From Gimibacter soli (lineage in GTDB: Bacteria > Pseudomonadota > Alphaproteobacteria > Sphingomonadales > Kordiimonadaceae): a stretch of DNA of 64,000 bases. Numbering within the stretch: position 1 is the stretch's first letter; each line of letters begins with the position of its first letter. The position numbers were made by a program, and so were the translations under genes. Under the pieces are notes generated by a model. It saw only the letters and a program-made list of their open reading frames with translations. It had not been told where the DNA came from and did not search any database. This document shows positions 33,379 through 42,093 of the stretch, in pieces. The DNA lies in NCBI RefSeq assembly GCF_028463845.1, contig NZ_CP116805.1:434001-498000 (forward strand), given 5' to 3'.

Positions 33379-34101
33379 ATGCGAGCAAGCGGCCGCGCCA
33401 CCGACGAGATGCGCCCCATTGAAATGATCCCGGGCTTTGCCAAGCACGCGGAAGGGAGCTGCCTTGTCAAATTTGGCGACACCCATGTGCTCGTGACTGC
33501 CACCTTCGAGGAGCGCGGCCCTTCGTGGCTTCGCGACAGCGGCAAGGGCTGGATCACCGCCGAATATGGCATGCTGCCCCGCGCCACCCATGGCCGCGTC
33601 GCCCGTGAAGCCGCCAAAGGCAAGCAAACCGGCCGCACGCAGGAAATCCAGCGCCTGATCGGTCGCGCCCTGCGCGCCGTTGTCGACCTCACCCAGCTGA
33701 ACGAGAAGCAGATCCGCATCGACTGCGACGTGATCCAGGCCGATGGCGGCACCCGCACGGCTTCGATTTCCGGCGCCTATGTCGCCCTTCACCAGTGCTT
33801 TGACTGGATGGTCCGCGAAGGCCACCTTGCGGCCCTGCCCTTCACCGACAGCATCGCTGCCGTTTCGTGTGGTATCGTTGATGGCCGCGCCGTGCTTGAT
33901 CTTGACTATGTCGAAGACAGCAGCGCCCACACCGACGCCAACTTCGTGCTGACCGGCAAGGGCGGCATCGTGGAAATCCAGGGCACGGCAGAGGAAAGCC
34001 CCTTCTCGGAGGAGGAATTCCTGCGTCTGTTGCGCCTTGCGCGCATGGGCTGCGACGCCATCGGCCGCGCCCAGAAGGCCGCTATCGAAAAGGCAAAATG
34101 A
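33379..34101 (+). CDS. rph: Ribonuclease PH
   Basis: The 240-residue phosphorolytic exoribonuclease trims tRNA 3' ends. The sequence is classic throughout: [29 protein letters not shown] near 45, [20 protein letters not shown] near 85, and [18 protein letters not shown] near 122. The following rdgB ATG is directly adjacent to its stop. rph-rdgB-hemW is a conserved bacterial operon, here divergent from hrcA. Confidence 0.98.
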   Translation: MRASGRATDEMRPIEMIPGFAKHAEGSCLVKFGDTHVLVTATFEERGPSWLRDSGKGWITAEYGMLPRATHGRVAREAAKGKQTGRTQEIQRLIGRALRAVVDLTQLNEKQIRIDCDVIQADGGTRTASISGAYVALHQCFDWMVREGHLAALPFTDSIAAVSCGIVDGRAVLDLDYVEDSSAHTDANFVLTGKGGIVEIQGTAEESPFSEEEFLRLLRLARMGCDAIGRAQKAAIEKAK

Positions 34102-34707
34102 ATGGCCCGCAAATTCACCGGCAACAAGATCGTCATCGCCAGCCATAACGAAGGCAAGGTGCGCGAGATCAACGAGCTTCTCGCCCCCTTCGGCGTGGAA
34201 GCCATCTCCGCCAAGACGCTTGGCCTGCCCGAGCCCGAGGAAAACGGCGACAGCTTCATCGCGAATGCCGAGATCAAGGCGGTGGCGGCAGCGCTTGTCT
34301 CGCAGATCCCGGCGCTTGCTGACGATAGCGGGCTGGAGGTCAATGCCCTTGCTGGTGATCCGGGCATTTTCAGCGCCCGCTGGGCCGGCCCGAAGAAAGA
34401 TTTCAGTGCCGCCATGGCGCGCGTTATCGAGGAAATGGACGACGATCCGGACCGCGGCGCCAACTTCACCTGTGCACTCTCCCTCGCCTGGCCCGACGGC
34501 CATGTGGAAAGCTTCGAAGGCAAGGTGTTTGGCGAGCTTGTCTGGCCGATGCGCGGCGAGAAGGGCTTTGGCTATGATCCCATTTTTGTGGCGAAAGGCG
34601 AAAGCCGGACGTTCGCTGAAATGGACCCCGCCGAGAAACATGCGATGAGCCACCGGGCGGATGCCTTCCGCCAGCTGATCGCTGCCTGCTTCCAGAATGT
34701 CGCCTGA
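34102..34707 (+). CDS. rdgB: RdgB/HAM1 non-canonical purine NTP pyrophosphatase
   Basis: The 201-residue enzyme hydrolyses XTP and ITP to monophosphates, keeping deaminated purines out of DNA. Hallmarks: [60 protein letters not shown], and [10 protein letters not shown] near the end. The ATG lies directly after the rph stop, and the 3' end overlaps hemW by 11 bases, so all three genes are one transcript. Confidence 0.97.
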   Translation: MARKFTGNKIVIASHNEGKVREINELLAPFGVEAISAKTLGLPEPEENGDSFIANAEIKAVAAALVSQIPALADDSGLEVNALAGDPGIFSARWAGPKKDFSAAMARVIEEMDDDPDRGANFTCALSLAWPDGHVESFEGKVFGELVWPMRGEKGFGYDPIFVAKGESRTFAEMDPAEKHAMSHRADAFRQLIAACFQNVA

Positions 34708-35881
34708 CAAACCTTCGCTGCCGGGCGACAGTGCGCCGCACGCAGCCGGCATCTATGTGCACTGGCCTTTCTGCCTGAAGAAATGCCCTTACTGCGATTT
34801 CAACAGCCATGTCCGCGACAGCGTGGATCATGATGACTGGTCGCGCGCGCTGATTGCCGAGATTGACGCCACCGCCGCGCTCTACCCGAACCTCAAGGCC
34901 GCCTCGATCTTTTTCGGGGGCGGCACGCCTTCCTTAATGGCGCCTGAGACCGTGGCTGTGGTGATCGAGCGGGTGCGCAGCCATTGGGGCGGTGACGAGA
35001 TTGAAATCACGCTAGAAGCCAACCCGTCCAGCGTGGAGGCCGGACGCTTCCGTGCCTACCGGGAGGCCGGCGTCAACCGCCTTTCGATGGGCATCCAGTC
35101 CTTGCGCGATGATGCCCTGCAGTTCCTCGGGCGGCTTCATAACGCCAGCGAAGCCCTGAGGGCGCTTGAAGTTGCGCGGCACACTTTTGAACGGGTCAGT
35201 TTCGATCTCATCTATGCCCGCCCCGGTATGGAGCTGGCCGATTGGCGCACCGAGCTTTCCGAGGCGCTCGCCATGGCGCCGTCGCACCTTTCGCTTTATC
35301 AGCTGACCATCGAGGAAGGCACCGCCTTCTGGCACCAGTATCGCCGGGGCGCCTTTGCCCTGCCCGACGAGGAAACGGCAGCAGCCCTTTATGACCTGAC
35401 GCAGGACATGACGGCAGCGGCAGGCCTCCCCGCCTACGAGACATCAAACCACGCCGCCATGGGCCAGGAATCGCAGCATAATCTGATCTATTGGCGCGGC
35501 CTTCCCTATGTGGGGATCGGCCCCGGCGCGCACGGGCGGCTGCCAAACGGGAGCGGCGCGCTCGCCACCGCCAATATCAAGCGCCCGGAAGACTGGTTGA
35601 AGGCGGTATCCGACACCGGCTTCGGCCTCACCGAGACTTTCACGGTGGAGCCCCTCGAGCGCGCGACCGAGGCCTTGATGATGGGCCTGCGGCTGATGGA
35701 AGGGCTCGATATCGCCGCAATCGAGACCCGTTTCGGTGCGCCGCGAAACGAATGGCTTGATGAGGCGACCCTCGCCTCGCTCGTGTCAGACGGTTTTCTG
35801 AAGGCCGACGATGGCCGGGTGACGGTCACCCGTGCCGGTCAACCGGTCCTCAACCACCTTATCGGGAAACTGGCGTTGTAA
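34697..35881 (+). CDS. hemW: Radical SAM heme chaperone HemW
   Basis: The 394-residue protein carries the radical SAM cluster motif [10 protein letters not shown] (Cys26, Cys30, Cys33) after the typical IYVHWPF. It also has [29 protein letters not shown] and the C-terminal [20 protein letters not shown]. The CX3CX2C spacing with the following F is the HemW/HemN family pattern; HemW is a haem-trafficking protein rather than a coproporphyrinogen oxidase. It overlaps rdgB and converges on the LpoA-like gene with a 23-base overlap. Confidence 0.94.
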   Translation: MSPDKPSLPGDSAPHAAGIYVHWPFCLKKCPYCDFNSHVRDSVDHDDWSRALIAEIDATAALYPNLKAASIFFGGGTPSLMAPETVAVVIERVRSHWGGDEIEITLEANPSSVEAGRFRAYREAGVNRLSMGIQSLRDDALQFLGRLHNASEALRALEVARHTFERVSFDLIYARPGMELADWRTELSEALAMAPSHLSLYQLTIEEGTAFWHQYRRGAFALPDEETAAALYDLTQDMTAAAGLPAYETSNHAAMGQESQHNLIYWRGLPYVGIGPGAHGRLPNGSGALATANIKRPEDWLKAVSDTGFGLTETFTVEPLERATEALMMGLRLMEGLDIAAIETRFGAPRNEWLDEATLASLVSDGFLKADDGRVTVTRAGQPVLNHLIGKLAL

Positions 35882-37190
35882 AGGCCGCAGGCGACGGATC
35901 GATCACCTCGAACCCGCGATCGCCAATTTCAAGCACCGCAAGGCCGCGCTCGTTGAGCCCCGTGGGCAGCAAGCGGAAGATGCCATCGACGCCTGCAAAG
36001 CCCGTGGGTTCGGTCAGCGCCATTGCCGTGAAGAAATTGCGGCCATCCGCATCATCGCGCATCAGGCTCGCCACCAGCGCCATGCCGTCATAGGCCAGGC
36101 TTGCAAGCCGCGGCGCATCCCGGCCATGAAGGGCACGGTAGCGGCGGAAGAAGGCATCTGCCTTCGTGGGGTCGGGGGCCGCGAACCAGCCATGCTTCAG
36201 CGGCGGTTCTTTCAAAAGGTCCGGATCGAACCAGAGCCCGGTGCCCAGAAGCTTCACCCTATTGAGGTCGGTCTCATAATAGGCGAAGAGCGGCGCCAGC
36301 GTTTTCAGGAGCGCGCCCCCTTCAGGCAGCAGCACGGCATCAAAGTCGGGGTCGCCCAGCACTTCGCGGTCATCGATTTGGCGGGCGATTTCATCGGTCA
36401 TCTCGTCGCGAAGGCTGCGCAGGAACGAGACTTCATCCTGCCGCGCCTTCCGGCGGGCGTCATAGTCGGTCAGGCGCTTCACGGGATCGGCAAGCGCCGC
36501 CGCGTCGGATTCGTAGGATTCAAGCCGGGTGACCTTGGCACCGGCATCGAAGACCGCGTCACCGAAGGCTGTGCGCACCCGCTCGCCGTAGCGGCCATAG
36601 GGGATCATCGCGGCGAAACGCTCGCGGCCCTGTGCGGCGGCGTAGCCGATCACCCGGTCCACCTCGGTTTCGGGCAGGAAGCCGAGGATATAGCGGCCGG
36701 GGGCCGCCACCGTGCGGTCGTTCGAAAAGCCGATCACCGGCACACGGCGCTGCGCCGCCAGCTCGCCCGCTGCCGCCACATTGCGCGACAGGAGCGGCCC
36801 AAGGATGATCGAGGCCTTGTGGGTATCAAGTGCGAGGGTTGCCGCCGCCCGCGCGCCTTCCTCCGTGCCTTTGGTGTCTAGCGGCACAAGGGTGATGCGG
36901 GGGTCGTAGGCATCGTAGAAAGCCATGGTGGCAGCATCAAGGAGCGCGTTGCCGACATCGGCTTCAGCGCCCGTCAGCGGCAGGAGAAGCGCGACCGTAA
37001 CCGATACCTGTGCCTGCCCGGCCGGCGCCGGCGTGGGTTCGATCTTTTTCGGCTCGGTACGTGTTACCGGTGCGCGCGGTTCGCTCACGGTTGGTGCCGG
37101 TTGTTCGCGCTCACCGCCGCCGCATGCCGCCAGCAGGAAGACGGCTGCCAGCGCCGCGAACCTCATACCCGATTGAAAGCTTCTTGCCAC
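35859..37190 (-). CDS. LpoA/LppC-like penicillin-binding-protein activator lipoprotein
   Basis: The 443-residue product has a lipobox (FLLAAC near residue 22), a Pro-rich linker and a periplasmic-binding-protein-fold domain: VALLLPLTGAEADVGNALLDAATMAF, IILGPLLSRNVAAAGELAAQ, RVPVIGFSNDRTVAAPGRYILGF. This is the Leu/Ile/Val-binding-like LpoA domain found upstream of rsmI-yraN in proteobacteria, where it stimulates PBP1-type peptidoglycan synthases. The start is GTG 37190 or ATG 37166. It is divergent from rsmI. Confidence 0.85.
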   Translation of the reverse strand: MARSFQSGMRFAALAAVFLLAACGGGEREQPAPTVSEPRAPVTRTEPKKIEPTPAPAGQAQVSVTVALLLPLTGAEADVGNALLDAATMAFYDAYDPRITLVPLDTKGTEEGARAAATLALDTHKASIILGPLLSRNVAAAGELAAQRRVPVIGFSNDRTVAAPGRYILGFLPETEVDRVIGYAAAQGRERFAAMIPYGRYGERVRTAFGDAVFDAGAKVTRLESYESDAAALADPVKRLTDYDARRKARQDEVSFLRSLRDEMTDEIARQIDDREVLGDPDFDAVLLPEGGALLKTLAPLFAYYETDLNRVKLLGTGLWFDPDLLKEPPLKHGWFAAPDPTKADAFFRRYRALHGRDAPRLASLAYDGMALVASLMRDDADGRNFFTAMALTEPTGFAGVDGIFRLLPTGLNERGLAVLEIGDRGFEVIDPSPAAFTTPVSR

Positions 37191-37327
37191 CCGCCTGTCC
37201 CCTGGTGTTTGTTAGGCGCACAGATAAACATCCTGCCCCATGGCCCGGCCTGACACATAGCATCCGGCGCGGGCGCAGGTAAAGATAGCGGGCGCCTCGC
37301 CCGACCGCCACTCAGGAAAGCAAGTGA

Positions 37328-38254
37328 ATGTGCCCGGAAGATGACATGGACGAGCCGTTGGCCGCAGAAGACCCGTTTGCCGATGCGCCGGGCAAGGGCG
37401 GGCCGCTCGCACCCGGGCTTTATGTCGTGGCCACCCCCATCGGCAACCTGGGCGATATGACGGACCGGGCGAAGGCCGTGCTGGCGCAAGTGGACCTGAT
37501 CGCCTGCGAGGACACGCGGGTGACCCAGAAGCTGCTGTCCTATCTGATGATCCGGAAGCCCATGCTGCCCTATCACGAGCATAACGGCCCCGCCATGCGG
37601 CCGAAGCTTCTGGAAAAGCTGGCCGGCGGCGCGCGGATCGCGCTTGTGTCGGATGCCGGCACGCCGCTCATTTCCGACCCCGGTTTCAAGCTTGTGGATG
37701 CCGTGTGCGAGGCTGGCCACAAGGTTACGCCCATCCCAGGCCCTTCGGCGGCTATCACCGCCCTTTCGGTGGCCGGCCTGCCGACCGACCGTTTCCTGTT
37801 CATGGGCTTCCCGCCGCCGAAATCTTCCGCCCGGCGCGACTGGTTCGAAGCCGAGAAGGCAACCCGCGCCAGCCTTGTTTTCTATGAAAGCGCCCGCCGC
37901 CTGCCGGAAACCCTGCGGGACGCCGCCGATGTGCTCGGGGCCCGCCCGGCAGCCGTCGCCCGCGAGCTGACCAAGAAGTTTGAAGAAGTGCGGCGGGACG
38001 ACTTGATAAGTCTCGCCAACCACTATGAAGCCGCCGGTGCCCCGAAGGGGGAAATCGTTGTGGTGATTGGTGCGGCTGAAGAAAAAGCCCCGGCAGGCAC
38101 CGCCATCGATGCCGACAAGGCCCTGAAGCTGGCGCTGGAGCATATGAGCACCAAATCCGCCGCGCGCTTCGTGGCTGATCTCTTGGGCCTGAAGCGCAAG
38201 GACCTTTATGAACGCGCCCTCGAAATCGGTGGCAAGCATGGCGGCGAGGACTGA
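37328..38254 (+). CDS. rsmI: 16S rRNA (cytidine-1402-2'-O)-methyltransferase RsmI
   Basis: The 308-residue SAM-dependent enzyme methylates C1402 in the ribosomal decoding centre. Hallmarks: GLYVVATPIGNLGDMTDRA near 29, IACEDTRVTQKLL near 58, LVSDAGTPLISDPGFKLV near 100, IPGPSAAITALSVAGLPTDRFLFMGFPP near 137. It overlaps yraN, and its divergent neighbour is the LpoA-like gene; lpoA-rsmI-yraN is a conserved cluster. Confidence 0.97.
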   Translation: MCPEDDMDEPLAAEDPFADAPGKGGPLAPGLYVVATPIGNLGDMTDRAKAVLAQVDLIACEDTRVTQKLLSYLMIRKPMLPYHEHNGPAMRPKLLEKLAGGARIALVSDAGTPLISDPGFKLVDAVCEAGHKVTPIPGPSAAITALSVAGLPTDRFLFMGFPPPKSSARRDWFEAEKATRASLVFYESARRLPETLRDAADVLGARPAAVARELTKKFEEVRRDDLISLANHYEAAGAPKGEIVVVIGAAEEKAPAGTAIDADKALKLALEHMSTKSAARFVADLLGLKRKDLYERALEIGGKHGGED

Positions 38255-38600
38255 CCGCCGCGACATCGAGAAAGCCGGGCGGCGCGCCGAGATGCTCGCG
38301 GGCCTCCTGTTGCGCCTCAAGGGATACCGCGTCCTCACCCGTCGCTTTCGCTCCCGCCGGGGCGAGGTCGACCTGATCGCGTGTCGGCGCGGGTTACTGG
38401 TCGCCGTAGAGGTGAAACAACGGCAAAGCGAAGCGGCAGCGCGCGAGGCGATCACCGCCCGCCAGCGCCAGCGTATCGCCGGCGGGATCGAGGACTGGAG
38501 CGCCCGCACCGGCCACACGGGCCCTGTACGCTTCGACGCCATCCTCATCCTGCCCCGCCGTCTGCCCATCCATATCAAGGACGCATGGCGGCTGACATGA
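38238..38600 (+). CDS. yraN: UPF0102 (YraN) endonuclease-like protein
   Basis: The 120-residue protein has the restriction-endonuclease-like core of YraN: GRRAEMLAGLLLRLKGYRVLTRRFRSRRGEVDLIACRRGLLVAVEVKQR, with the E...D...EVK catalytic arrangement. Its cellular role is not established, although links to DNA uptake or repair have been proposed. I used ATG 38238; 38208 lies deeper inside rsmI. Co-transcribed with rsmI. Confidence 0.93.
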   Translation: MAARTDRRDIEKAGRRAEMLAGLLLRLKGYRVLTRRFRSRRGEVDLIACRRGLLVAVEVKQRQSEAAAREAITARQRQRIAGGIEDWSARTGHTGPVRFDAILILPRRLPIHIKDAWRLT

Positions 38601-38680
38601 GAAATTCTGACAACAGCGTGACTGGCACCCTGCGCCCCTTGGGGCTATAGGAATCAGACGACAGCAACAGGAGTTAAGCG

Positions 38681-39649
38681 ATGAACGCTGCCCCCCTCCG
38701 GGTCGCCATCCAGATGGACCCGATTGAAACCATCAATATCAATGGCGACAGCAGCTTTGTTCTCGGCCTTGAAGCCCTGAAACGCGGCTATGAGCTTTAT
38801 CACTATCTGCCCGAGGCGCTGACCTATGAAACCGGCAAGGTAACCGCCACGGCGCGCCGCATGGACCTGCGCCGCGAGGCTGGCAACCATTATACGCTCG
38901 GCGATCCGGTGAAGCTTGATCTTGCTGAAGATATTGACGTGATCCTGATGCGTCAGGACCCGCCCTTCGACATGGCCTATATCACCGCTACCCACCTTCT
39001 GGGCCTGATTGCCGACCGTACGCTTGTCGTCAACAACCCCGATGAAGTGCGGAACGCGCCCGAGAAACTGTTCGTCACCCTGTTTGCCGACCTGATGCCC
39101 GAAACCATGATCACGCGGCAGCTGGATGACATCCGCGAGTTTCGCAAGAAACACGGCGAGATCGTCATCAAGCCGCTTTATGGCATGGGTGGATCGGGCG
39201 TTTTTCACCTGCGGCAGGACGACAGCAACCTCACCGCCCTTTATGAGATGTTCGTCGAACGCAACCGCGAGCCGGTGATGGTGCAGCGCTTCATGCCCGA
39301 GGTACGCCACGGCGACAAACGCATCATTCTGGTGGATGGCAAGGCGGCTGGTGCGCTGAACCGCGTGCCCGCAACCGGCGAAATCCGCTCCAACCTTGTG
39401 GCGGGCGGCCGCGCCGAGAAGACCGAACTGACCGCCCGCGAGCAGGAAATCTGCGAACGCATCGGCCCCGCCCTTTACGAGCGCGGCCTGATTTTCGTCG
39501 GCATCGATGTGATTGGCGACTGGCTGACCGAGATCAATGTGACCTCGCCAACCGGCCTGCAGGCAATCCTCAAGCTCGGCGGCCCCGCCCTTTGGGAAGA
39601 TATCTGGGATGCCATCGAGGCCCGACTGAAGGGCCTCGGGCGGCTTTAA
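38681..39649 (+). CDS. gshB: Glutathione synthetase
   Basis: The 322-residue ATP-grasp enzyme joins gamma-glutamylcysteine and glycine. Typical segments are VAIQMDPIETININGDSSF, ILMRQDPPFDMAYITATHLL near 90, IVIKPLYGMGGSGVF near 163, and EINVTSPTGLQAI near 285. CAGGAGTTAAGCG precedes the ATG. It lies 80 bases after yraN, matching the common rsmI-yraN-gshB order, and converges on parB with only a three-base gap. Confidence 0.97.
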   Translation: MNAAPLRVAIQMDPIETININGDSSFVLGLEALKRGYELYHYLPEALTYETGKVTATARRMDLRREAGNHYTLGDPVKLDLAEDIDVILMRQDPPFDMAYITATHLLGLIADRTLVVNNPDEVRNAPEKLFVTLFADLMPETMITRQLDDIREFRKKHGEIVIKPLYGMGGSGVFHLRQDDSNLTALYEMFVERNREPVMVQRFMPEVRHGDKRIILVDGKAAGALNRVPATGEIRSNLVAGGRAEKTELTAREQEICERIGPALYERGLIFVGIDVIGDWLTEINVTSPTGLQAILKLGGPALWEDIWDAIEARLKGLGRL

Positions 39650-39652
39650 GCC

Positions 39653-40564
39653 TTAAATCCCGCAAACACCAAGGCGGCCACACAGGTCATCGAGCTGATC
39701 GAGCGTTTCATAGCGGATGGTGACGACACCACCTTCACCGTCCGCGCCGCCGCCATGCTCGATCGTCACCTTCATGCCGGTTGCGGCTGAAAGATCCTTT
39801 TCAAGCGCCACGGTATCGGCGTCCTTCGCCTTGCCGGTACCGGAGAGGCCACGGGCCTTGGGTGCCGCCGGGCGGCCCTTGGCCTCGTTTGCCAGCACTT
39901 CAGTCTGGCGGACCGACAGGCCTTCCTTGACGATGCGTTTGGCAATCTCTTCAGCGTCCGCTGCACCAATCAGGGCGCGGGCATGGCCCATGGAGATAGC
40001 ACCGGCATTGACCATATCCTGGACGCTCGTGGGCAGCAGCAGCAGGCGCATCAGGTTCGCCACATGACTACGGCTTTTGCCGACGATTTCCGCCGCGGTT
40101 TCCTGCGTATGGCCAAACTCGTCAATGAGCCGCTTGTAGGCGGTTGCTTCCTCAATGGCACTCAGGTCCTGCCGCTGGACGTTTTCAACGATGGCGATTT
40201 CGAGCACTTCGGAATCCGAAAGCTCCCGCACCACCACCGGCACTTCATGGATGCCGGCCTTCTGGGCTGCCCGCCAGCGCCTCTCGCCCGCCACGATCTG
40301 GAACCGGTCGCCACCCATCGGCCGCACAAGAATCGGCTGCAGGACACCCTTTTCCTTAATCGAGGCCGTCAGTTCGGCAATCGCTGCATCGTCGAACCGG
40401 TTGCGCGGCTGGGCGTTGTTGCGCTCCAGGAAAGCAATCGGCAGCACGCGACGCGAGGCATCGCCAATCGCGGCCTGGGCTGCCACCACCTGCGGGCGGT
40501 CGTCAGCGAGAAGAGCGGAAAGGCCTTTCCCGAGGCCTTTTTTGGGCTTGGCACCAAGTTGCAT
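39653..40564 (-). CDS. parB: Chromosome-partitioning protein ParB
   Basis: The 303-residue protein binds parS and spreads as a CTP-dependent clamp. It has the N-terminal LGKGLSALLAD, the CTPase motifs GVLQPILVRP and GERRWRAAQKAG, the ENVQRQDLSAIEEA segment, and a helix-turn-helix TQETAAEIVGKSRSHVANLMRLL. A Lys/Ala-rich linker leads to the C-terminal dimer domain. It lies 34 bases after parA in the mnmG-rsmG-parA-parB operon. Four parS-like sites lie 1.2-5.8 kb upstream of its start. Confidence 0.98.
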   Translation of the reverse strand: MQLGAKPKKGLGKGLSALLADDRPQVVAAQAAIGDASRRVLPIAFLERNNAQPRNRFDDAAIAELTASIKEKGVLQPILVRPMGGDRFQIVAGERRWRAAQKAGIHEVPVVVRELSDSEVLEIAIVENVQRQDLSAIEEATAYKRLIDEFGHTQETAAEIVGKSRSHVANLMRLLLLPTSVQDMVNAGAISMGHARALIGAADAEEIAKRIVKEGLSVRQTEVLANEAKGRPAAPKARGLSGTGKAKDADTVALEKDLSAATGMKVTIEHGGGADGEGGVVTIRYETLDQLDDLCGRLGVCGI

Positions 40565-40598
40565 TGATAGTCCTAACTTCTTGTTTTTATTCTATACT

Positions 40599-41396
40599 TC
40601 AGGCCGCAAGCGCGCCGTCACGGGTGAGAAGCTCGCGCGCCAGGCTGATATAGGCCTGACTGCCCGGGCAGCGGTGATCGTAAATGAGCGCCGGCATGCC
40701 ATGGCTCGGCGCTTCGGAAATCCGCACATTGCGCGGGATCATCGTCTCATAGACCTGCGAACCGAGATACTGGCGCACGTCGCTCGCCACCTGTTCCGAC
40801 AGGCGGTTGCGGCGGTCGAACATCGTCAGCACGATCCCGTTGATCGAAAGCTGCGGATTGAGGCTCGCCTGTACCTGATTGATCGTTTTGAGGAGAAGGC
40901 TGAGGCCTTCAAGCGCGAAAAACTCGCACTGCAGCGGCACCAGCACCTGATCGGCCGCCACGAAGGCGTTGATGGTGAGGAGCGACAGCGAGGGCGGGCA
41001 ATCGATCAGCACATAATCATAGGCCGACGACACTTCGGCCAGATCGAAGGCCTGACGCAGGCGGAAATTGCGCTGGGGCAGCTCGGCAAGCTCGAGATCA
41101 GCGCCCGACAGGTCAACCGTCGACGGGATCAGCTCGACAAGCGGAACCTCGGTTTCAATCACCGCGTCCTGCAGGTCTGCCGCGCCCATCACCACGTCAT
41201 AAGAGGTGATTTCGCGCGATGCCCGGTCGATACCAAGGCCGGTCGAGGCATTGCCCTGCGGATCGAGATCCACGATAAGCACATGCTTGTCCACCGCTGC
41301 CATCGCCGTCGCCAGATTGATTGCCGTCGTCGTTTTGCCGACGCCACCCTTCTGATTCGCCACTGCGATGATGCGGCCCTTGCCGGATTGTGTCAT
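40599..41396 (-). CDS. parA: Chromosome-partitioning ATPase ParA
   Basis: The 265-residue Walker-type ATPase has the deviant Walker A NQKGGVGKTTTAINLA near residue 14, VLIVDLDPQGNASTGLG near 39, and DYVLIDCPPSLSLLT near 125. It lacks the N-terminal helix-turn-helix domain of plasmid ParA, so it is the chromosomal Soj type. With ParB it moves replicated origins towards the cell poles. It is in the mnmG-rsmG-parA-parB operon. Confidence 0.98.
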   Translation of the reverse strand: MTQSGKGRIIAVANQKGGVGKTTTAINLATAMAAVDKHVLIVDLDPQGNASTGLGIDRASREITSYDVVMGAADLQDAVIETEVPLVELIPSTVDLSGADLELAELPQRNFRLRQAFDLAEVSSAYDYVLIDCPPSLSLLTINAFVAADQVLVPLQCEFFALEGLSLLLKTINQVQASLNPQLSINGIVLTMFDRRNRLSEQVASDVRQYLGSQVYETMIPRNVRISEAPSHGMPALIYDHRCPGSQAYISLARELLTRDGALAA

Positions 41397-41457
41397 GTCC
41401 GCCCCCCTTCAGGCTGATGCCGGATGGACTAATCGTCTGATTTTATTGGATTCCGCC

Positions 41458-42090
41458 TCAGGAAAAGCGGGGCTGAACTGCAGTGAGCCGCAAGATCACG
41501 CCCTTGTCGTCGCTCAGGCTTTGGAACCGGTCAACATCCATCTTCCACGCCTTCATGGCCTCGGTCAATTCGTCTTCCGCCCCTTCACCCTTCAATAGCC
41601 AGAATTCGGTATTCGGGCCGATGAAAGGCCTCCCCCAATCAAGGAGCTGACCCACCTTGGCACAGGCGCGCGACGTGATGAAATCGACAGGGAAAGTTTC
41701 AAGCGCTTCGATTCGCTCATTATGAATCGTGGCAAGGGCCGATGTTTCACGTGAAACCTGCCCCATGAAACTGCACTTCTTGCCGTTGCTTTCCACCATA
41801 TGCGCGTGGCCGAGCCCCATAACGGAAAGCACAAGGCCGGGGAAACCCGCCCCCGACCCGATATCGAGGAAGGTGAAATCGCCCTCCCCCTTCGCCTTGC
41901 GGATCAGGGGATAAAGCTGCGCAGAATCAAGGAAATGGCGGCGCCACAGATCGGGGATCGTGGTATCGGACACCAGATTCTTGGCCTTCTGCCACTTCAC
42001 GAGAAGGGCGGCATAGGCTTCGAGCTTCGCAAGTGTTTCACGTGGAACAGCGAGATCCGCGGCAAGGCGTTCGGCAGTATAGGCAGCCAT
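41458..42090 (-). CDS. rsmG: 16S rRNA (guanine-527-N7)-methyltransferase RsmG (GidB)
   Basis: The 210-residue SAM-dependent enzyme methylates G527. Visible features: KWQKAKNLVSDTTIPDLWRRHFLDSAQLYPLI near 33 and FLDIGSGAGFPGLVLSVMG near 73, the SAM-binding loop. Two parS-like palindromes are embedded in the coding sequence and encode the peptides VPRET and VSRET. The gene starts three bases after the mnmG stop. Confidence 0.97.
   Translation of the reverse strand: MAAYTAERLAADLAVPRETLAKLEAYAALLVKWQKAKNLVSDTTIPDLWRRHFLDSAQLYPLIRKAKGEGDFTFLDIGSGAGFPGLVLSVMGLGHAHMVESNGKKCSFMGQVSRETSALATIHNERIEALETFPVDFITSRACAKVGQLLDWGRPFIGPNTEFWLLKGEGAEDELTEAMKAWKMDVDRFQSLSDDKGVILRLTAVQPRFS
41743..41758. promoter_or_regulatory. 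parS-like site inside rsmG (proximal)
   Basis: TGTTTCACGTGAAACC matches the parS palindrome TGTTTCACGTGAAACA at 15 of 16 bases. It lies in the rsmG coding sequence and is the copy nearest parAB. Confidence 0.9.
42034..42049. promoter_or_regulatory. parS-like site inside rsmG (distal)
   Basis: TGTTTCACGTGGAACA is the reverse complement of TGTTCCACGTGAAACA, a standard parS sequence. It is 291 bases from the first copy in the same gene. Confidence 0.93.
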
Positions 42091-42093
42091 ATG

